In this document: positions 57,273 through 64,000 of the stretch, one piece after another
Position numbering within the stretch: the first letter of the stretch is position 1
Layout of the letters: the number at the start of each line of letters is the position of its first letter
Assembly: GCF_034702125.1 (NCBI RefSeq)
Contig: NC_085869.1
Location: 13,600,407 to 13,664,406 of the forward strand
Direction: 5' to 3'
Source: Engraulis encrasicolus
Lineage: Eukaryota > Chordata > Actinopteri > Clupeiformes > Engraulidae
Length of the DNA stretch: 64,000 bases
The notes under the pieces: generated by a model
What the model was told of the DNA's origin: nothing
The model's database searches: none
Seen by the model: only the letters and a program-made list of their open reading frames with translations
Program-made: the position numbers and the translations under genes

Positions 57273-59694
57273 CTATAATACAAGCTCAACACAGTGATTT
57301 TGTTGTGGTTAAACTGAGGGATTCCATGAAGCTAGAGATGTCATGCAGCAACAATATTTGTAAAGCACATCATCATACACAGTTGTTCAATGTTGTTCAA
57401 GTTATTCAATGTGCTTTAGAAAGATTAAGGAAAAAGGAACTTAGGCCCAGATTTGATCTAAAGAGGTTGTAGATAAATAGCCCTAATCAAAGGCAGATGA
57501 AAACAAAGCGGTTTTTTATTATTATTATTATTTCTTCTTATCACATGGTAGGCCTTAAAGTTGAGCAGTGACTGCGAGATGGAAAACCACATTAAATTTA
57601 ACCGGTCTTGGTCGAACAGCTGTATGCTAGGGGTCATCCCTGTCGCCAGGCCCAGGTCCGTCCGCTAGCCGTGTTCAACACCACCCTCGGTCATCACTCC
57701 CCACCGCTGACATCAGCATTTGAGATGCCATTTTTGTTTTCGCTTTTGTTTATTATAAGCATAAAACATTGGATGTCAATTTCCGTAAACAAAACAAAAA
57801 AGTCACGCTGTATGAGAAACGCATGCATGAGCGGGGAGCCCTGGAAAATGCTGATGTCAGGACGAACTCAATGTTGAACTGTGCCGACAGCAAAACCCAT
57901 CCCTGATTTTCGCAGCTGACAGGGGAATGTAGGACCCGGGGGAGCTCGACAAAATCATCCGATCAGCTGCGATAACAATGAGGCCTCGTTTTGCTGCTTG
58001 TCATATATTAATCTGTATTAAGTTTTAAAAGGCTGAAAACATCAGCGGTTTTGGGACCCTATGATATATCCTGAAAATGCTGAAAATTAGCATAACTATG
58101 CCGCCAGCACAAACACAACACACATCGTAATCGGAGTGTCCAAACAAGATTACTGGCGTTCTGCGCGATGTCTCTTCGCCACCCCAACATAATTGTTTAC
58201 AAACCATTTGGCACCCATCGTTACAGCAGTTTGTTAAGTAACTCAAATATATGTCAGAACAATGATGTTGAGACGTCAACCGCTCGGCAGGTCCAGGAAT
58301 AACTGAGCACGGGAGGATAGGACATCCAAAGTAGCCGACTGCCCGTACGTCAAGCTTCTATTTACAACAATACACACATCCTCGTTATGAATGCTGTGGT
58401 GACTTAATATAAATTTAGAGCTTTTAGTAACAACAACAATTCACAGCAGTTGTAAACATACTTACAGAGTATGCGCGTAACAACAACATCTGAAGATTTG
58501 ACAGTGTACAAGGGCAGCAGCCTCCTGCATCACTGGTCCTGCATCATTGGTCCGTCCTTTAATAAGGTCCGTGTGGCAACTGGAATAAGATCTTTGTACC
58601 AGGGCTACGTTTTCACACACAAAAAAAGGTGGGGTTACAGTGGATACTTTATGATGTGGCCATTTGCCAAAATATCAGAAATAGGTCCCAGATCATCACT
58701 AAAAGTTTGTATACTCTATTTTACCTGGCACATGCACTTTGCGCAAGCATGTGAGAAAAATGTTGTATGTAGGCCTATATAAACATTTAGTGATGTATGT
58801 GATATTATAATGTCCTTAGGAAAGAATGCGCGGACACAGGACTATATTGGTAACTGCTCTACTGTGGGTGGGGGGGGGATTAAGGTGTCAAGTAGCTTAC
58901 ATAAATACACACATAATGCCCTCATGGACATGAACATATTCTGTGAGTTGGGGTAGACAGGGAAATATGACCAGAAATGAGTGTAGGCTTGTGGAGTCCA
59001 GATTCAACACCCTCCGGGCTCTTTACTACTAAACTGCAGTGCTGCTAACACTTGTCTGTTGTCACTGTTAAAATGATTGCACGGTGGCTGACCATGCTGG
59101 TCATAGTAGTAGTGTTGTGTGTTTGTGGTGTGATGACGACGTGCAGGGGGAGCAGGGGGTCAGTTGTGTCTGTGGTGTGTGCGTAGGATAGTGGTGGTGA
59201 GGGTTACATGCTGCCATTCCGACATACTGACATTCCGACATTGACATTCAATTGTCGGAATGGTGACATTTTTTTAAGAAATGAAACGTCCCATCATTCC
59301 GACTTTCATTTTTTACTTTTGTCGGAAAGGTGGTATGATTTTTTCTTTTCAACATACCACCATTCCGACATGTGATTTCAGCACCACATGTGTGGACAGC
59401 TGCCCATGCAATAATAGGGCTGTACCAGCTGCAAATGCCTGAGAGCGAGACATTCCGACACGCGAGTCAAGCCAGAATGATCGCACCTAGGCCTACTCAG
59501 AAATGTACTGACGATAAGGGGTGAAGGCTCGTTGTGTAGCCAACATTTCATTTGCCAGTGTAAAACTGATGCTAGTTGTTTATGTGACAATTGCCTCAAT
59601 TTATTTTACCTTAAACCAATGCAATGCAATTTTGTTGTGTGCTGTGTCACAATGATAAGTTGGAGTTTCTCAGGTGGGCTTAATTATTTTGTAC

Positions 59695-59798
<104 letters not shown>

Positions 59799-59917
59799 CT
59801 TAATACAGGGTGAGCAGGCCAGGGGCCCAAACAGGACGAGGGCAGAGCAGCCGAGACAAGAACCAAGATGTTCCGCTTTAGAACCCTCAAGAACCCGCAC
59901 GAGAAGTTCCGCACCTG

Positions 59918-59918
<1 letters not shown>

Positions 59919-60014
<96 letters not shown>

Positions 60015-60026
60015 ACATACACACAA
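59919..60026. repeat. (AC)n microsatellite
   Basis: CA run, slightly interrupted near its right end. Confidence 0.96.
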
Positions 60027-60339
60027 GAAGCCTATACGTAAGTAGGGGACCATAGTAACCATAACATCACAAAGGAGAACGCTGAGTCAGGACAAGGTAT
60101 TCATCATACAGACACACACAGCCGTCCTCCTCCATGACTGAGGTACCCTGAGCATGGTACCGTCCCACCGCACTGCTCCCCATGGGGTGCCACTGAGGGC
60201 TGCCCCCTTGCACGGGTGAGGCATAAATGCAATTTCGTTGTGTGCAGTGTGCAGTGTTCACTTGTGTGCTGTGGAGTGCTGTGTCACAATGACAATGGGA
60301 GTTGGAGTTTCCCAATGGGCTTTCACTTTTTCACTTTCA

Positions 60340-60453
<114 letters not shown>

Positions 60454-60711
60454 ATCACTCCAATAACGAGTTTGATTTTCCTTCTGACGGTGGGTCTGGT
60501 AGCCTAATTTGTGGGTCGTCAGATGGTGGTTGACGCCAATCCAAAAACTTTAATTTCTGATTTTGTCAAACCAAGTGAGGAAAAACTGTAAACTAGCTAG
60601 CTCTGATGACTGAATCCTACATTGTACTACTAATGCAGTATCAAAACCATCACACCTACACCATCACTGGAGGAGTAGACTAGTTCATTACTGTGTTCCA
60701 ACGGTTTCCAT

Positions 60712-60832
<121 letters not shown>

Positions 60833-61382
60833 TAGTTCATATGCTTTCCCTTGCTATATCGTTAATGTAGAATAGTGTAAATATTTTGGTCAAGAATAAA
60901 ACGGCATACAGAAAAGACTGCACTTTGCAGTAATGCAGAATGTAATGTCTTAGACAAAAAATAGGCCTACTGCAGTTCTTGTAGGCCTGCAGTTCTTATC
61001 CTGTTGCCTGCCACTCGACATCGATGCTATCAACAAAACAAGCAAACAAAACAAGAAAGAGGAATAATGATCATAAAATCATTTACTTTTCTAAGCTTAC
61101 TTGTAGGCCTAGTACCTGGTCCCTGTGCTATATCACACGTCAGTCTGTCAGTCGAACTGTCTAAGCAAAGGGTAGAGAGAGAATATCACAGTGGAGTGGC
61201 TACAACAGAATGGTAGGCCTATGCCTATTCCCCACGAGTCCGCTGCATTTCAGAGCACACTGCTACTAGCAGGAATAGTTGAGACACGGCGAGTGAGTGC
61301 TTTTCCGGTCAGAGAGGGTGATGAGAAAGTCAGTCCACAACGGCGTAGCAGCTGCTGCGAGTGGGAGCCGAGAGTGAAGAAG

Positions 61383-61394
61383 GATCACGTGACC
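61383..61394. promoter_or_regulatory. CLEAR-like E-box upstream of the P2X gene
   Basis: GATCACGTGACC contains the palindromic CACGTG at 61386-61391, about 70 bp before the P2X start codon. Its reverse complement matches the TFEB/USF-type GTCACGTGAC at 9 of 10 positions. Confidence 0.4.
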
Positions 61395-61457
61395 ACAAAG
61401 ACGCTTCTTCAGAGGGGTCTCGCTCGCTCGCTCTGTCTCTCCTCCACCTCCGCCGAA

Positions 61458-61576
61458 ATGCCTTGCGGTTTACTCAATCTCTGCGAGTATGACACACACA
61501 AACTCGTCAAAATCAAAAGTGTTCGACTCGGGTCTCTGAAATGGATGTTGAACGGGATTGTTTTGATGTTCATCTG
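61458..61576 (+). CDS. P2X exon 1
   Basis: ATG at 61458 in the context CCGAAATGC; donor CATCTG|GTAAGT. It ends inside TM1 with a split Cys codon. Confidence 0.78.
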
Positions 61577-62220
61577 GTAAGTAGCCACTGTAGTAAACAT
61601 TCACCGCCTGCTGCTGTCTTTCTGTTCCCCGTTCCGCCCCCGCTCAGATGGGCTGTTTGACTGTACCGTAGTGGACCGTAGTGGCTACTGGACCAGACAG
61701 TAGACTAATGTAAACAATTATGCGGTGAAGGCGCATTATAGCCACAGCCCCGCTACGAATCTCGAAGATACCTGTCCGCGGTGCTGAATCACGGCACCAC
61801 TTAGGGCAGTGCGGTGCACAAACTTTTGTCAGTGGGGACCCCATATTGGACCCAAGATTATGTTTCGCGAGACCCCACCCTACCCCTATTCCTGGTAATT
61901 TTGCATTACTGTCTGCTATATAGAAATTCACAGGAAAAGCAAAGCTCTATTAACCATAATTGAATAGGTCTACTGTCACTGACCAATTTGTGGAATTGCG
62001 TTTGCTGTTAACCTGTGGAATTCTCGTTTTCATGCAAAGTCCCTCCTGTCCGTGAGCCCCCAGCAGTGCTTCCACAACACCCTAACATGTCCCGACCCCA
62101 CTTTGGGGAACCACTGACCTATAGGCCAATAACCAGACACATTCTATTAGGGGGGGGGGGAGCAACATGCACAGCAACATGACACATGTGTTCAAGTGTC
62201 GGGAACTGCAGCCTCACTGC

Positions 62221-62309
<89 letters not shown>

Positions 62310-62458
62310 GTTCGCCCCTCAGGGCTTGAACCCACCACTTACCAGTCACCATTTCCAGTTCGGGCACAGCACAATAGCTAAATAAATCAGAAATACTGTA
62401 TGAGGCTTCGGGAGGGAAGTTTACTAACATTCTATGCCGAATTCTGCCAGTTGTCATC

Positions 62459-62518
<60 letters not shown>

Positions 62519-62596
62519 CTGTATTCCAGCATCATGCTCTTCTGGAATAAGGAGTATCAGGCCTATGACCTTGTGGTGAGCTCCGTGACCTCCAAG
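61458..62596 (+). CDS. P2X purinoceptor (P2RX7-like), 3' partial
   Basis: Trimeric ATP-gated cation channel subunit of the plasma membrane. Only the first two exons are visible (61458-61576 and 62530-62596, 62 residues). They encode a short cytoplasmic N-terminus (CEYDTHKLVKIKSVRLGSLK), the hydrophobic TM1 (WMLNGIVLMFICIMLFW) and the start of the ectodomain (NKEYQAYDLVVSSVTSK). The xSSVTxK motif after TM1 is typical of P2X receptors. The exon 1 junction after TM1 is where I expect it for the family, and LGSLKW is nearest to the P2RX7 consensus YGTIKW. The junction after SSVTSK leaves the VKG part for a later exon not found before the window ends. Paralogue assignment is tentative. Confidence 0.75.
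62225..62307. repeat. (TG)41 microsatellite in P2X intron 1
   Basis: A pure GT run. Confidence 0.97.
62464..62517. repeat. (TG)27 next to the P2X exon 2 acceptor
   Basis: The run ends 12 bp before the 3' splice site (TTCTGTATTCCAG). Confidence 0.97.
62530..62596 (+). CDS. P2X exon 2
   Basis: The acceptor is CTGTATTCCAG|CATCAT and the donor TCCAAG|GTGACT. It encodes the end of TM1 and NKEYQAYDLVVSSVTSK. The donor is only moderate. Confidence 0.7.
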
Positions 62597-63045
62597 GTGA
62601 CTATGAATACTACACTGGCTAATACTGTACTACATATAGGCCTATACATAACTATACATGGGTTCTAAATTTTGTTTATAACCTGACTGCGCAAACCTAA
62701 CTGCGCACAACTCAACCTCTGATTGTTGGAAACCGCTGTCGGTCAAAAAATTAGCTCACGTGGTTGGCTGCCAGTGTCTTGCCCCTCCTCATAACATCGT
62801 GTTGATAAACACTGAGAACCTATGTATTGAATGCTCAGTGACCCAAGGTGAATACTGCACACACACACACACACAGGCGATTCTACACTGTAACAAATAG
62901 CTGTTTATTTACGGCAATTCTGCAACAGCATTCTACTGTTTTTCGAAAAAACAGACAACTACTGTGAAAATATTACTTTGAGTCACATATTGAGCATAAA
63001 CAGTAAGTACTGCACAATAGCAGTATTCGCCGTTGTGGAAAAAAA

Positions 63046-63424
63046 TAGAGATGCACCGGATCCTGATTTTTAGGATCCTGCCGGATACCAGATCCACTGA
63101 ATAAGATCCTGCCGGATCCGGAACCGGATACCGGATCCTACAAAAGGGTTGAAACATATAGTCTACTCGCACACGTGGGCCCTTTTTATTACGTTGGCGC
63201 AAACTATTTTTTCGACTCATTGGCTTATTGCCACACTGCCTGCAATAGCCGCTTCCAAAGGGATTTCACTCCATGCAGTGATTGGGGTTGTGAAAGACTG
63301 AAAAGCCTAGGCTAGACATGCACCAGACCCTGATTTTTAGGTAACATGCCGGATACCGGATCCCTGTGAAAAACTCTATTATCCTGACGGAGCCGGAACC
63401 GGAACCGGATCCGGTGCATCTCTA
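63046..63424. mobile_element. hAT-type MITE, possibly composite
   Basis: The ends TAGAGATGCACCGGATCC and GGATCCGGTGCATCTCTA are inverted. The flanks GAAAAAAA and GAAAATAA match at 7 of 8. An internal copy of the left end (GACATGCACCAGACCCTGAT near 63316) suggests a second nested insertion. Confidence 0.7.
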
Positions 63425-63865
63425 GAAAATAACAAGTTATTTTAGGCAGCACCATTGAAACCCATTCATCCTCCACTTGTCCGTGATCACCATCAAACTT
63501 CAATACCACCTGAAGAACTGAAGTCATTCTGACTGGTTAAAATATTATCTGATACTATCAAGCATGATGAAACAATTTCTAAGGAAACTACAATACTTAA
63601 AAAGTGCTTGATGCAGCAAAGTGTGAGTAGCACATGCATTTTGATAGTGATGAAAGTGTGAATGGCTGAAACATTTTAAGAACTTGTAACACTCTTGCAA
63701 CAAGCAGCCCCATCTAAACCAATCTGCTAATCAGTGCCTGGCCTCACCTGAGTAGGGCTGTTATGCCATTATTCAATTACGGGCGTCACCTGCCAAGGGC
63801 CTGATGACTCTGGTCACATGGTACCCTTGCACCTGTATATAAATCTGGACTATCAACACTTCAGT

Positions 63866-63970
63866 TGCTTGCCTGCCTGCTGGCTGGCCTGCATGGCACA
63901 GCATAGCACTTGTTTGCCTACAAGCTTGCCTACAAGCTTGCCTACAAGCTTGCTTACATGCTTGCACACT
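63866..63970. repeat. 12-bp tandem repeat CTTGCCTACAAG
   Basis: Several near-identical units with a palindromic AAGCTT at each junction, preceded by GCCTGCCTGCTGGC-type sequence. Confidence 0.8.
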
Positions 63971-64000
63971 TTCCTCTTTGTGAAAGCTTGCTGTATGTGG

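Larger units (their letters stand above)
62597..64000. other. P2X intron, no further exon seen
   Basis: Contains the hAT element at 63046-63424 and a short tandem repeat at the right edge. No P2X exon 3 was found. Confidence 0.55.

Overview
This is a 64 kb piece of a vertebrate nuclear genome, almost certainly from a ray-finned (teleost) fish. The evidence is split genes with GT-AG introns, a high density of fish-type DNA transposons (a complete Tc1, hAT and piggyBac-like MITEs, tRNA-derived SINEs), very long (CA)n and (GA)n microsatellites, and protein-coding exons that read as clear orthologues of vertebrate genes. The species cannot be named from the sequence.

Layout. (1) 1790-14901, plus strand: all but the first coding exon of idh1, cytosolic/peroxisomal NADP-dependent isocitrate dehydrogenase (seven exons, 373 residues, the same length as residues 42-414 of human IDH1). 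Its large intron (2871-10641) carries a 6.6 kb DNA transposon with matching terminal inverted repeats and an antisense 607-codon DDE-like transposase exon. (2) 16271-16342, minus strand: an intact initiator tRNA-Met, between the convergent 3' ends of idh1 and armc8. (3) 42200-17525, minus strand: all 22 coding exons of armc8, a CTLH E3 ligase scaffold subunit. With one copy of exon 16 the frame gives exactly 673 residues. Exon 16 is present twice, on two 773 bp direct repeats that flank an intact Tc1 element. (4) 43245-46756, plus strand: complete dbr1, the RNA lariat debranching enzyme (eight coding exons, 571 residues), head to head with armc8 across about 1 kb. (5) 56654-48982, minus strand: plekhm3, with two PH domains and a C-terminal zinc-binding Rubicon-homology-type region (seven coding exons, 711 residues). 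(6) 61458-62596, plus strand: the first two exons of a P2X ATP-gated channel (P2RX7-like); the rest lies past the right edge.

The genes are not an operon-like unit. Idh1 makes NADPH and 2-oxoglutarate, armc8 serves ubiquitin-dependent turnover, dbr1 recycles intron lariats, plekhm3 is a membrane-trafficking/signalling scaffold and the P2X gene encodes an ion channel. From general knowledge of the human map, IDH1 and PLEKHM3 are near neighbours on 2q33-34 while ARMC8 and DBR1 are neighbours on 3q22. Here the armc8-dbr1 pair sits between them.

The most unusual structure is the armc8 exon duplication: segment - Tc1 - segment, with both breakpoints at TA dinucleotides (the Tc1 target). This is the product expected from recombination between two nearby Tc1 insertions or from hybrid-element transposition. 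Other points worth a second look are TG repeats placed directly before 3' splice sites in plekhm3 and the P2X gene, a 16-bp minisatellite that seems to have grown from the end of a MITE, a 1.07 kb intronic foldback, and a hAT MITE inserted 5 bp after the idh1 stop codon.
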